Below, piece after piece: positions 1 through 7,253 of a stretch of DNA of 12,878 nucleotides (within the stretch, counting starts at the first letter, position 1; the number at the start of each line of letters is the position of its first letter). Both the position numbers and the translations under genes were made by a program. This DNA comes from an uncultured Ignavibacteria bacterium (GTDB lineage: Bacteria; Bacteroidota; Ignavibacteria; Kapaibacteriales; UBA961). The stretch is from NCBI GenBank assembly GCA_937868245.1, contig CALMMI010000301.1, forward strand, positions 1 to 12,878. Direction: 5' to 3'. The notes below the pieces were generated by a model. It made no database searches, was not told the DNA's origin, and saw only the letters and a list, made by a program, of their open reading frames with translations.

Positions 1-1780
1 AGGATATGAAAAAGAAGGATTGACGGAATTTGTTGAACAAATTCAAAAAGCATTGCAAAATCGTTTGCAGCACAAGGATGAAGTGAATACCCTTGAGTTG
101 AATAAAGTGTATAAAGAGAATATACTTTCAGGTAAAGAAGTTGCTATTAGTGATGATGAAGGATTCGAATCGGAAATACATGCAGCAATAAATCCAAACG
201 ACAGCTTAAATATAGTTGTTGCTCCAATTAGAACAACTCTTGATCCTTTAGCCGGACTTTCCTGCCCAATATTTTACACAAAAGATTTTGGAAAAACATG
301 GAAGAAAAGTACATTTGAAACTAAACCAAAAGACCCTACTGCCATTTCAGTGGGTGGAGGCGACCCAATGTTTGCTTTCGATGCAAATGGTAAACTATAT
401 CTTTCGTGGATAAACCTTTATATCAAGAATTTTGACCTGAATGTATATTACGAAGATATGGCATGGGCTTATTCAACGGATGGGGGGGCATCATGGAAAA
501 GAGAAGCAAAAGGATTAATAGGTAGTACCACTATTACCGGTCAAAATAGTACTGAGTTTTTTGATAAACAATGGATGATGGTTGATCAGACAAATTCACC
601 GTATCGCGGTAATCTTTACGCAGGAATTTTTCATCCTAACGGGACTGAACAACGGGTAGGTTTGCGCCGTAAAGAAGCAAAATCAACTGATTTTGAGCAA
701 ACTACAGCGCGTCCTCTTGGTGATGATTACTCACTAAATCAATTTACCAGTGTAGATATAGACCAAGACGGTGGTGTGCATTTAACATATTTTGGAGATA
801 AAACCGACAACCAATTTCACCCGGCTTTATACCATGCTGTTTCATTAGACGGTGGTAAAACTTTGCAACAGGAAGTGAAAATAAGTGATGTTCAAATTCA
901 GCGTTTTTCTCTTGGACAACTTACAGATTCGATAGTTGGTATTCAGCCTTCGCGTTTATATCCGTGCCCACATTTCGTTATTGATAAATCAATAAAAAGC
1001 AGTTTCAAGGGAAGTTGTTATATGGTTTGGACAGCAAATGGTGTTACCAAAAAAGAAAAAAATGGTTTGGATATTTATTTTAGCCGTTCGAATGATAATG
1101 GTGAAACGTGGAGTACACCTTTTGTAATTAATGACGATGTAAAAGGGAAAGTAAAAGATCAATATTACCCATCCATCACCATAAATCCTAAGGGAGTTAT
1201 TTGTATAGCATGGTACGATCGCAGAAATGACCCAAGTAACGTAAATACAGATGTATTTATGTCATTTTCTTTCGACGGAGGAAAAAGCTTTATTAAGAAT
1301 TTTGCTGTTACACAGAATCCAACCGATTTTTCAACAGTTGGTTTATTGAATAGCGGGTTTGGAATTGGAGATTACAATGAAATTGTTTCAACTGAAAATT
1401 ATGCAATTCCTTTTTGGGGTGATGCCCGTAATAACGATGGTGACATGAATTTATACGCTGCCTTTGTACCGATCTCATCTACTACTGATGTAGCTGAAAA
1501 AGTTATTTCTTTTTCTGATGATTTTGAGTTATTTGATGCTTTCCCTAATCCGAGCAACATAACAACTAAAATTGGATTTCGCTTAACAAAACCATCAAAT
1601 GTTAAATTGGAAATTATCGACATAGCCGGCAAAACTATTGCAACACTCTACAATGGTGTTGAGAATGAAGGAGAACATTTTACACTGTTCGAATCTGGAA
1701 CTTTGGAAGTAGGTACGTACTTCTACAGAATAACAACAAACTCAGGCTATGCAGTTAAAAAGTTGATGATTTCCAAATAA
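1..1780 (+). CDS. Sialidase-like Asp-box (BNR) repeat protein with C-terminal T9SS sorting domain, 5'-truncated
   Basis: The reading frame is open from base 2 with no stop, so the gene begins left of the window; the TTG at 20 is just an internal codon, and no signal peptide can be seen. Asp-box-like motifs (S-x-D-x-G-x-x-W/F) lie near bases 275-301 (YTKDFGKTW), 473-499 (STDGGASWK), 842-865, 1082-1111 (SRSNDNGETW) and 1268-1291 (SFDGGKSF), the spacing expected of a beta-propeller. WYDRRND and GDARNNDGD segments resemble those of secreted sialidase/BNR proteins. From about base 1541 (FPNPSN) to the stop is a typical type A T9SS sorting domain, with a DIAGK turn, a GTYFYR strand and a C-terminal KKLMISK, so the protein is probably exported and attached to or released from the outer surface. 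A catalytic arginine triad could not be confirmed, so true sialidase activity is uncertain; glycan binding or adhesion is equally possible. Confidence 0.85.
   Translation, partial: GYEKEGLTEFVEQIQKALQNRLQHKDEVNTLELNKVYKENILSGKEVAISDDEGFESEIHAAINPNDSLNIVVAPIRTTLDPLAGLSCPIFYTKDFGKTWKKSTFETKPKDPTAISVGGGDPMFAFDANGKLYLSWINLYIKNFDLNVYYEDMAWAYSTDGGASWKREAKGLIGSTTITGQNSTEFFDKQWMMVDQTNSPYRGNLYAGIFHPNGTEQRVGLRRKEAKSTDFEQTTARPLGDDYSLNQFTSVDIDQDGGVHLTYFGDKTDNQFHPALYHAVSLDGGKTLQQEVKISDVQIQRFSLGQLTDSIVGIQPSRLYPCPHFVIDKSIKSSFKGSCYMVWTANGVTKKEKNGLDIYFSRSNDNGETWSTPFVINDDVKGKVKDQYYPSITINPKGVICIAWYDRRNDPSNVNTDVFMSFSFDGGKSFIKNFAVTQNPTDFSTVGLLNSGFGIGDYNEIVSTENYAIPFWGDARNNDGDMNLYAAFVPISSTTDVAEKVISFSDDFELFDAFPNPSNITTKIGFRLTKPSNVKLEIIDIAGKTIATLYNGVENEGEHFTLFESGTLEVGTYFYRITTNSGYAVKKLMISK
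482..488 (+). repeat. G7 homopolymer inside the sialidase-like gene
   Basis: Seven consecutive G bases encode the GG of the second Asp box (S-T-D-G-G-A-S-W). Reading the shifted frames, six Gs or eight Gs both lead to a stop within about 15 codons. Such a run is unusual in this AT-rich sequence, but it may simply be the cost of the Asp-box glycines. Confidence 0.6.
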
Positions 1781-1794
1781 CTCTAATTGGAAAT
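1769..1794. terminator. Hairpin between convergent genes, possible bidirectional terminator
   Basis: ATTTCCAA (1769-1776) and TTGGAAAT (1787-1794) form a perfect 8-bp stem with a 10-base loop that contains the stop codon of the sialidase-like gene. It sits at the junction of two convergent genes. The stem is AT-rich. No T-tract follows on the plus strand; on the minus strand a T5 run appears some 9 bases after the stem. It is therefore a weak terminator candidate at best. Confidence 0.3.
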
Positions 1795-1823
1795 TCAACT
1801 TATAGTGGACAAGTATAACCCTG

Positions 1824-4388
1824 CTATGAACCAATTGCCCGAACAACCACAATCGTCCGGTCATCATGCTGTTCCAATTCACCTTGGAATTGAATCACAG
1901 CACCACAAATTGCTGCTTCTGTTTCCGAAGCACTTTTGAATTGCTTTGAATTAACCAACGAAAGGAGGTTATCCTCACCAAACTGATCTTCGCTGCTGTT
2001 ATATGCTTCAGTTACCCCGTCTGTATAGAATATCAACGTATTGTTTTCTACAAATGGGATAGTTACTTCTTCTAATTTGGATGCAAACAAATCACCCTTC
2101 ACCAATCCTAATGCCAACCCTGCTGTATGAAGGTATTCAAAATGTCCGTTAAGGCACACAAGAGGCAATGTTTGTCCGGCACGGCATATTGTTACGGTTT
2201 TAGCATCTGTATCAAAGAGAGCAAGAATTAAAGATATAAACGATTTACGGTCGAGTGTAGAGTAGAGGTGGCGATTTACATGGGTAAGAATCTCCTTAGG
2301 TGAATCATAAAGATGAGCAGCCAAATGCATCATTCCTTGAATTTTAGACATATAAAGAGCTGCCGACATACCTTTTCCCGATACATCGGCCACTACCACC
2401 AATAGTTTCGACGGCGACACTTGAATGTAGTCGTAATAATCCCCACCAACAACAAGTGCAGGTTCATTCGAAGCACAAAGATCCAAGCCGTTTATACTTG
2501 GATTGCACTTCGGTAAAAGCTGCTGCTGTATGGCACGGGCAAGCGCAAATTCTTCCTGAATCTTTACTTTCTCTAGTTCGCTTAAATGCAAACGTGCGTT
2601 TTCAATAGCCACCGCAGCCTGCGATGCAACAGTTAACAGCAAATCAATATCTTCCTGTGAAAATGGCTTACCGTTCAGTTTTTTTCCTACATTTATCGTT
2701 CCTATCAGTTTATCTTTTAGCATCATTGGAACAGTAAGAGCTATTCCAAATTGGTTGATACGATCGTATTCAGAGCTGTTTAAGCGTGATTGGAGCGATG
2801 TGTTTGAATCAGCAAAGTACAAGGGTGCTTTCAGCTCAAGCATGAGTTTATAGAGGCTTCCTTCGTCATTGTCGGGAGTGTAGTAATCAGGGGGAATAAT
2901 CTTTTCCATCGCAAAATTGTCGAACATAGCTGCAACTACTGTTTCCACATGCATAGTAGATGTAATTCGTTGCATGGTTGTTTGCAGGATTTCTCGAATG
3001 TTTATTTTTGACGGTAGTTCTCTGCTGAATTCCAAAAGTGCTTTTTGGTAATTGAGCCGTTCCTGATAGAACATTCTGTCGATTGCGTCCTGAGCCCGGC
3101 GTTTCATGGGATCTAAGGCAAAAGCTATTGCGAGTAATGCAATCACGTTCAAAAGCCTGCTTTCGGATAAGCCGAATGAGCTTTCGAGTACACTTCCCAC
3201 ACCAATCACCGTAAGAAGATATATTCCTGCCATAGCAGCCGTTAAACCTCCATAGACAAGACTTCTGCGTACTATTGCATCAATATCCATCAAGCCATAC
3301 TTGAATATGCTGAACCCGAAGGAAACAGGCAAACCTATAAACAAAAGAGCCGGTGTAAGGAGAATTGGATTCGTAAAAATAGCATCTGAACGGGTAATAT
3401 TTACAATTAACAAATAGGTAAATGTTGTTAGTGCTACGCCGATGCTTACAACTATTGGTCGGAGTTGATCTCTGTATTGAATGACGGATTTACTAAAGTA
3501 AACATAAAGAAAGATTGAAAGTCCGAAGGTAAAGAAAATCGAAGGGTTGAATAAAAAGAAGAGACTATTTCCATAAAATGGAAATTCGAAAATACGGAAG
3601 AAAAACAAAACAAATATTATCCACAAAGCTGTGGTAATACTAATGAGCGTAATCGAAAGTGCACGCCTGTGTTTTGGTGCTGTATCAATCGGGAATTTTG
3701 TGAAAAACAGTATGAATACAGGTGGAGCAAGTAGTCTTGCTGCAAAAAAAGTCAGCCAACAAATCAAACTCATGAACCCTTTAAAAGTCCCAATGATGGA
3801 CAAGGCTTTTTGAGGATCGGATCCATATAATGTTAAAATATTAAGTTCTAAAACGGAAGGATTCTGGACTGCGAAGTATATCATTGTGATAAGTCCGAAT
3901 ACCCAAAATCTGAACTGCAATTCACCGGTAGGTTTTGTCATTCCAACAATAAAACCAACAACAAGGAATCCAAAACCAAGTAAGAAAAGTGAAAAAAATG
4001 CAAAATCAAATACCTTGATTATTCGGATTTTTACATCAAATTCTATGTTGTCACGCAGAATGGTGTACGTTACAATTTGATTCAAATGGACGCTATTGAG
4101 CATTACAATGGCGTCATTTCTATTAGAAAAAGGTTTGCCGTTGAACCGCACTAAATAATCACCGTCTCTAATATGTGCTTGGTCAGCCACCCCACCTTTT
4201 ACAACTCTGCTTATCAAGTACATATTCTTTTCCGGTTTATACTCCCATAAGCATTCATCGTTGCTTTGGGCTTGCAAAACCATGATATTGATAAACATGT
4301 ACACACATGGAACAAGAGCTGCTATCGTAACAATAGAAATAAAGATACGAAGTAATTTAGGCGAAATGGAGTTGATTGCGAATTTCAT
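1824..4388 (-). CDS. Membrane sensor phosphatase: PDZ–multi-TM–GAF–SpoIIE (RsbU-like PP2C)
   Basis: This is an 854-residue protein. Residues 12-38 form a membrane helix; about 55-122 look like a PDZ fold (GGVADQAHIRDGDYLVRFNG), probably periplasmic. Roughly eight or nine further hydrophobic helices span about 127-425, including the KYGLMDIDAIVRRSLVYGG junction often seen before cytoplasmic sensor modules. About 460-600 is a GAF domain (VPMMLKDKLIGTINVGKK), followed by a helix (600-620) and a SpoIIE/PP2C-like phosphatase from about 612 to the end. Phosphatase motifs are IQQQLLP, GGDYYD (648-653), DVSGKG (668-673), TDGVTEA (789-795) and DDRT (842-845), so the metal-binding aspartates are present. 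The usual NAGH motif reads RAGQ (736-739). Members of this family dephosphorylate serine/threonine on STAS anti-anti-sigma proteins in partner-switching; no STAS or anti-sigma gene is in the window. It is transcribed divergently from the M48 protease. Confidence 0.9.
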   Translation of the reverse strand: MKFAINSISPKLLRIFISIVTIAALVPCVYMFINIMVLQAQSNDECLWEYKPEKNMYLISRVVKGGVADQAHIRDGDYLVRFNGKPFSNRNDAIVMLNSVHLNQIVTYTILRDNIEFDVKIRIIKVFDFAFFSLFLLGFGFLVVGFIVGMTKPTGELQFRFWVFGLITMIYFAVQNPSVLELNILTLYGSDPQKALSIIGTFKGFMSLICWLTFFAARLLAPPVFILFFTKFPIDTAPKHRRALSITLISITTALWIIFVLFFFRIFEFPFYGNSLFFLFNPSIFFTFGLSIFLYVYFSKSVIQYRDQLRPIVVSIGVALTTFTYLLIVNITRSDAIFTNPILLTPALLFIGLPVSFGFSIFKYGLMDIDAIVRRSLVYGGLTAAMAGIYLLTVIGVGSVLESSFGLSESRLLNVIALLAIAFALDPMKRRAQDAIDRMFYQERLNYQKALLEFSRELPSKINIREILQTTMQRITSTMHVETVVAAMFDNFAMEKIIPPDYYTPDNDEGSLYKLMLELKAPLYFADSNTSLQSRLNSSEYDRINQFGIALTVPMMLKDKLIGTINVGKKLNGKPFSQEDIDLLLTVASQAAVAIENARLHLSELEKVKIQEEFALARAIQQQLLPKCNPSINGLDLCASNEPALVVGGDYYDYIQVSPSKLLVVVADVSGKGMSAALYMSKIQGMMHLAAHLYDSPKEILTHVNRHLYSTLDRKSFISLILALFDTDAKTVTICRAGQTLPLVCLNGHFEYLHTAGLALGLVKGDLFASKLEEVTIPFVENNTLIFYTDGVTEAYNSSEDQFGEDNLLSLVNSKQFKSASETEAAICGAVIQFQGELEQHDDRTIVVVRAIGS

Positions 4389-4443
4389 TGTTAGGGATTA
4401 CAGCAAAAGCGAAGCAGTTTCTTTTGAGTTACTTGGAATTGTT

Positions 4444-4453
4444 GTAAATTTAC
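4444..4453. promoter_or_regulatory. 10-bp palindrome in divergent intergenic region
   Basis: GTAAATTTAC is a perfect self-complementary decamer midway between the divergent phosphatase and M48 genes. It could be an operator half-site pair. It also supplies TAAATTTA, a 7/8 match to the Bacteroidota -7 consensus TAnnTTTG on both strands; on the plus strand TTTG at 4423-4426 lies 18 bases upstream. Palindromes of A/T are frequent by chance in AT-rich DNA, so the function is unproven. Confidence 0.25.
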
Positions 4454-4460
4454 GAAGGTT

Positions 4461-4494
4461 TTTGCAATTTTCCCTAAGATTGCGAATAATTTTA
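4461..4494 (+). promoter_or_regulatory. Candidate promoter of the M48-led gene run
   Basis: Two readings fall at the same place. TTTG (4461-4464) and TAATTTTA (4487-4494, 7/8 to TAnnTTTG) with 22 bases between fit the Bacteroidota pattern loosely. TTGCAA (4462-4467) and AATAAT (4485-4490, 5/6 to TATAAT) with 17 bases between fit the general sigma-70 pattern. Transcription would start near 4497-4500, leaving a leader of about 20 bases. An AAGGG at 4506-4510 sits 7 bases before the ATG and may aid ribosome binding. Confidence 0.4.
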
Positions 4495-4517
4495 CGGTAA
4501 ATTTTAAGGGTATAATA

Positions 4518-5339
4518 ATGGGAATTTCAATACCAAAACTGTCGATTCCATATTGGAAGTTTATAATAATTGTAGTAACCGGAGCATTTATTCAATGTGC
4601 AGGAATTACAAATCTGGTAATGCCTGCTAAAAATGATGCTAATTTAGGAGCTCAGATGGATGCGCAAATAAGAGCAAATCCAAAAGAATACCCGATTTTG
4701 AATGACCCGACATCACGTCAGTATTTGCAGAATATGGTAAATCAAATTCTACAATCACCCGAGATAAAATACAAAGGTACGTTTCCATATAAAGTAGAGA
4801 TTATTAAAGACGACAAGACAATCAATGCTTTCTGTACACCCGGAGGATATATTTATGTCTATACCGGTTTAATCAAAATGCTTGAAAATGATGCAAGCCT
4901 TGCTGGAGTAATAGGTCATGAAATTGCACATGCGGAACGGCGCCACAGTGCCCAGCGTATGGTGCAGGCATACGGTGCACAAACTGTGCTGGAAATAGCA
5001 TTAGGACAAAATTCAAATAAGACAGTTGAGCTTGCTGCTAATATGTTTACAGGTCTTGCATTGCTCAAAAACAGTAGAAGCGACGAAAGCGAAGCTGATG
5101 AATATTCATTTAAGTACTTGCAATCTACAAGCTGGTATCCTGGAGCAATTTCTTTCTTTTTCGATAAAGTAAAAGGACAAGGCGGTAATGCAATTGAAGG
5201 GTTACTCTCAACACACCCTCAGCCGCAGGATCGTTTAGATGCGGTAAATAAACGTGTAAAAGATGCCAAAATACCGGCACCAACCGAAAGTACTTTATCT
5301 TCCCGCACGTATGCCGACTTTAAAAAAAGATTACCATAA
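4518..5339 (+). CDS. M48-family zinc metalloprotease, membrane- or lipid-anchored
   Basis: This 273-residue protein has an N-terminal hydrophobic segment (about 14-29) containing Cys27. The context FIQC is a poor lipobox because Gln replaces the usual small residue at -1, so it may be a lipoprotein or simply an anchored/secreted protein. The catalytic motif HEIAH is at 134-138 (H134, E135, H138). The ESEAD block at 190-194 follows the family's SR motif and supplies the third zinc ligand, probably E190. THPQPQDRL (232-240) is the family's C-terminal HPxPxxR signature. Related small M48 proteases (BepA/LoiP-like) act in the periplasm on misassembled envelope proteins, and a quality-control role is inferred here. 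It is the first gene of the plus-strand run and is divergent from the SpoIIE-type phosphatase. Confidence 0.92.
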   Translation: MGISIPKLSIPYWKFIIIVVTGAFIQCAGITNLVMPAKNDANLGAQMDAQIRANPKEYPILNDPTSRQYLQNMVNQILQSPEIKYKGTFPYKVEIIKDDKTINAFCTPGGYIYVYTGLIKMLENDASLAGVIGHEIAHAERRHSAQRMVQAYGAQTVLEIALGQNSNKTVELAANMFTGLALLKNSRSDESEADEYSFKYLQSTSWYPGAISFFFDKVKGQGGNAIEGLLSTHPQPQDRLDAVNKRVKDAKIPAPTESTLSSRTYADFKKRLP

Positions 5340-5382
5340 AGCCTAAAAAATATTCTTAACAGATTACATTCATTTGAATACC

Positions 5383-6174
5383 ATGACGATTTCGGAACAA
5401 CTTATAACGATTCAGCAAAAAAATCAGTCACGTTTATGTGTCGGCTTGGATACTGTGATTGCTAAACTGCCTCTTGCTCTAAAGAGTAAACCCGAGAGCA
5501 TTTACGAATTTAATAAAGCAATAATAGAAGCAACAGCCAACGAAGTGTGTGCGTATAAAATCAATTTTGCCTTCTATGAACAGTACGGAGCAGAGGGCAT
5601 GGAGGCACTACGTAAATCGTTAGAATGTATTCCCGGGAACATTATAACAATTGCTGATGCAAAGCGTGGCGATATTGGCAATACATCCCGTGCGTATGCA
5701 ACCTCTGTTTTTGAAGAAATGGATTTTGATGCAATCACTGTAAGTCCTTATATGGGAAGAGATTCAATTGAGCCATTTATGGAATATGAAAATAAGATTG
5801 TTTTTATATTGGCTCTTACTTCCAATCCGGGGTCGGCAGACTTCCAACGATTAGTTTCAGATGGCAAGCCCATTTACCGTCATGTTGTTGAAAAAGCTCA
5901 TACTTGGAAAAGCAAGAGTACACTCGGCTTTGTAGTTGGGGCTACTCATCCTCAGGAAGTGGAGGAAATTAGAACTTATAGTTCGGATAGTATTTTTCTA
6001 ATTCCTGGTATTGGTACTCAAGGCGGGGATGCTTCTGCAACAATGAAAGCGAACGGCAATGCACCTGCAATTGTAAATGTTTCCAGGGCAGTTCTTTATG
6101 CCTCCAATGGAATTGATTTCGAAAGTAAAGCACATGAACAAGCACAATTTTATCGGAAGGAGATTGGAATGTGA
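5383..6174 (+). CDS. pyrF: Orotidine 5'-phosphate decarboxylase, type 2
   Basis: The enzyme converts OMP to UMP, the last step of de novo pyrimidine synthesis, in the cytoplasm. Using ATG 5383 the protein has 263 residues, normal for the type 2 subfamily (about 270), which is longer than the E. coli-type enzyme. I preferred this ATG to the in-frame TTG at 5374 because it is the standard codon and only three residues would be lost. Visible motifs are RLCVGLD (substrate aspartate, about D23), YKINFAFYEQYG (about 58-69), the catalytic DAKRGDIGNTS (92-102; D92, K94, D97), LTSNPGS, GFVVGATHP, IPGIGTQGGD (phosphate-binding loop, about 207-216) and NVSR (about 232-235). No other pyrimidine gene is nearby. 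Its ATGTGA end overlaps the next gene's GTG start, which suggests translational coupling. Confidence 0.95.
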   Translation: MTISEQLITIQQKNQSRLCVGLDTVIAKLPLALKSKPESIYEFNKAIIEATANEVCAYKINFAFYEQYGAEGMEALRKSLECIPGNIITIADAKRGDIGNTSRAYATSVFEEMDFDAITVSPYMGRDSIEPFMEYENKIVFILALTSNPGSADFQRLVSDGKPIYRHVVEKAHTWKSKSTLGFVVGATHPQEVEEIRTYSSDSIFLIPGIGTQGGDASATMKANGNAPAIVNVSRAVLYASNGIDFESKAHEQAQFYRKEIGM

Positions 6175-7253
6175 GCAATGCTTTGGTTAATACCATTAGT
6201 GAAACAGCTTTGCAACGCGGAGTTCATTCTCTGCTGAGCGAGCCGTCGCGTATATGGAAAACCCAAAGCGGCAAACATCTCCAGACCCTCTCACCGGGTA
6301 GGCTTAATGTACACGATGGAGCGGATTTTCTTGATGTTGCGATACTAATCGAAGGAGAAATTGTAATAGGTAATGCTGAATTTCACCGAAAGGCTTCAGA
6401 CTGGATTTCTCACCGACACGCAGATAATCGTAATTATGATGATTTGTTACTCCATTTGGTTTTTGTTCATGATATATCCGGTTCTTTTGCACGTGAAACC
6501 GTAGTTCTTCCTGCTGATGAAGTACTTGAAATTCTTAAGAATCAAAAGACTGTTCAGGATGCTTCACAGGACAGGGACGTGATGGAGGATTTACAGGATT
6601 ATTCACTTCTTAGATTACTACGCAAATCGTCCGAAATGCAAATTGAGGTCAATACAAGTGGGTTGAAAGCTGCTTTTTTGGGGTCTATTCGAGACTTCAT
6701 CCATAATTTCAAAAAGAAAAGGCGCAGACCGGTCTATTCTGACGAAAGACTTCACTATCTGACCGAAAACATAGGTGTTTCAGCTTTGTTTGTCTATTTT
6801 GAGCAAGTTGTTTCAAATACATCAACCGAAAGTTTTGCGCATACTATGAAACAATTGCTCACTAAAAAATTGGTTAACGAAGGTGCCGGTTTACGACGAG
6901 AAATTGTTTTGAATTGTTTTCTCCCGGCAATTATTTCGGCTGCAGATGCAAAACTCAGGATTGAAATATTTGCTTGGTTTTGGTCGGTGAATGCTCTTGG
7001 TAAGTATGGAGCTTTGAAACGACGATTTCCTACTGTTCCTCAAGAATTTTTGTGGCAACAGCAAGGTCTTTTGGAGTTTATCCGAACGAACGGATTAAAA
7101 GGCATGATGTGTTCCGAAGCAATCAAAGGGTATGGTTTTGCTGAAACCTTACATTTCTATCGAACTGCAAGCCAGCCACTGAGTCGTGAGGTGAGTATCA
7201 TATTAGAACAGGCGGAAGAAATTGAAAGCGGGGAATTTGATGAAATGGATTGA
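6171..7253 (+). CDS. DUF2851-family protein of unknown function
   Basis: This 360-residue protein starts at GTG 6171, overlapping the pyrF stop by four bases (GTGA); no in-frame ATG occurs for more than 130 codons, so GTG is the best start. The N-terminal block matches my recollection of DUF2851, a family common in Bacteroidota and relatives: GRLNVHDGADFLD (43-55), GNAEFHR (67-73), SDW (76-78), HRHAD (81-85) and LLLHLV (92-97). The order D52/D55 … E70-x-H72 in a beta-hairpin context resembles the PD-(D/E)XK nuclease core, but that is inference and the usual lysine is replaced by histidine. The rest is mostly helical, with a basic KKKRRR stretch (181-186). No signal peptide or membrane segment is seen, so it is probably cytoplasmic. 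Its last 14 bases overlap the glycosyltransferase start. Confidence 0.8.
   Translation: MSNALVNTISETALQRGVHSLLSEPSRIWKTQSGKHLQTLSPGRLNVHDGADFLDVAILIEGEIVIGNAEFHRKASDWISHRHADNRNYDDLLLHLVFVHDISGSFARETVVLPADEVLEILKNQKTVQDASQDRDVMEDLQDYSLLRLLRKSSEMQIEVNTSGLKAAFLGSIRDFIHNFKKKRRRPVYSDERLHYLTENIGVSALFVYFEQVVSNTSTESFAHTMKQLLTKKLVNEGAGLRREIVLNCFLPAIISAADAKLRIEIFAWFWSVNALGKYGALKRRFPTVPQEFLWQQQGLLEFIRTNGLKGMMCSEAIKGYGFAETLHFYRTASQPLSREVSIILEQAEEIESGEFDEMD

Noticed and set aside
1399..1632. Minus-strand open frame of 77 codons inside the sialidase-like gene
   Set aside because: It lies wholly within the T9SS-domain coding region on the other strand and has no recognisable motif; it is a chance shadow of the real gene.
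3631..4080. Two short plus-strand open frames opposite the phosphatase membrane domain
   Set aside because: They are antisense to clear transmembrane coding sequence and have no start signals or recognisable motifs.
4389..4450. Search for a minus-strand promoter of the phosphatase
   Set aside because: TGTAAT (minus strand, 4402-4397) could be a -10 box, but nothing like a -35 or TTTG box lies at the right distance, so no promoter is called.
4261..4500. Plus-strand open frame of 79 codons across the phosphatase start and the divergent spacer
   Set aside because: It overlaps the N-terminal coding region of the phosphatase and the candidate promoter, and its translation has no family features.
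4511..4516. TATAAT just before the M48 start codon, a perfect -10 box
   Set aside because: It ends one base before the ATG, so transcription would begin inside the coding sequence, and no -35 match lies at a fitting distance (TTTTAC is only 15 bases upstream).
1824..5339. Idea that the phosphatase and M48 protease form a defined stress-signalling system
   Set aside because: Only divergent adjacency supports it; no sigma, anti-sigma or STAS gene is present, and no shared motif beyond one A/T palindrome was found.
5969..6492. Short minus-strand open frames opposite pyrF and the DUF2851 gene
   Set aside because: They are antisense to well-supported genes and their translations look like low-information shadow peptides.
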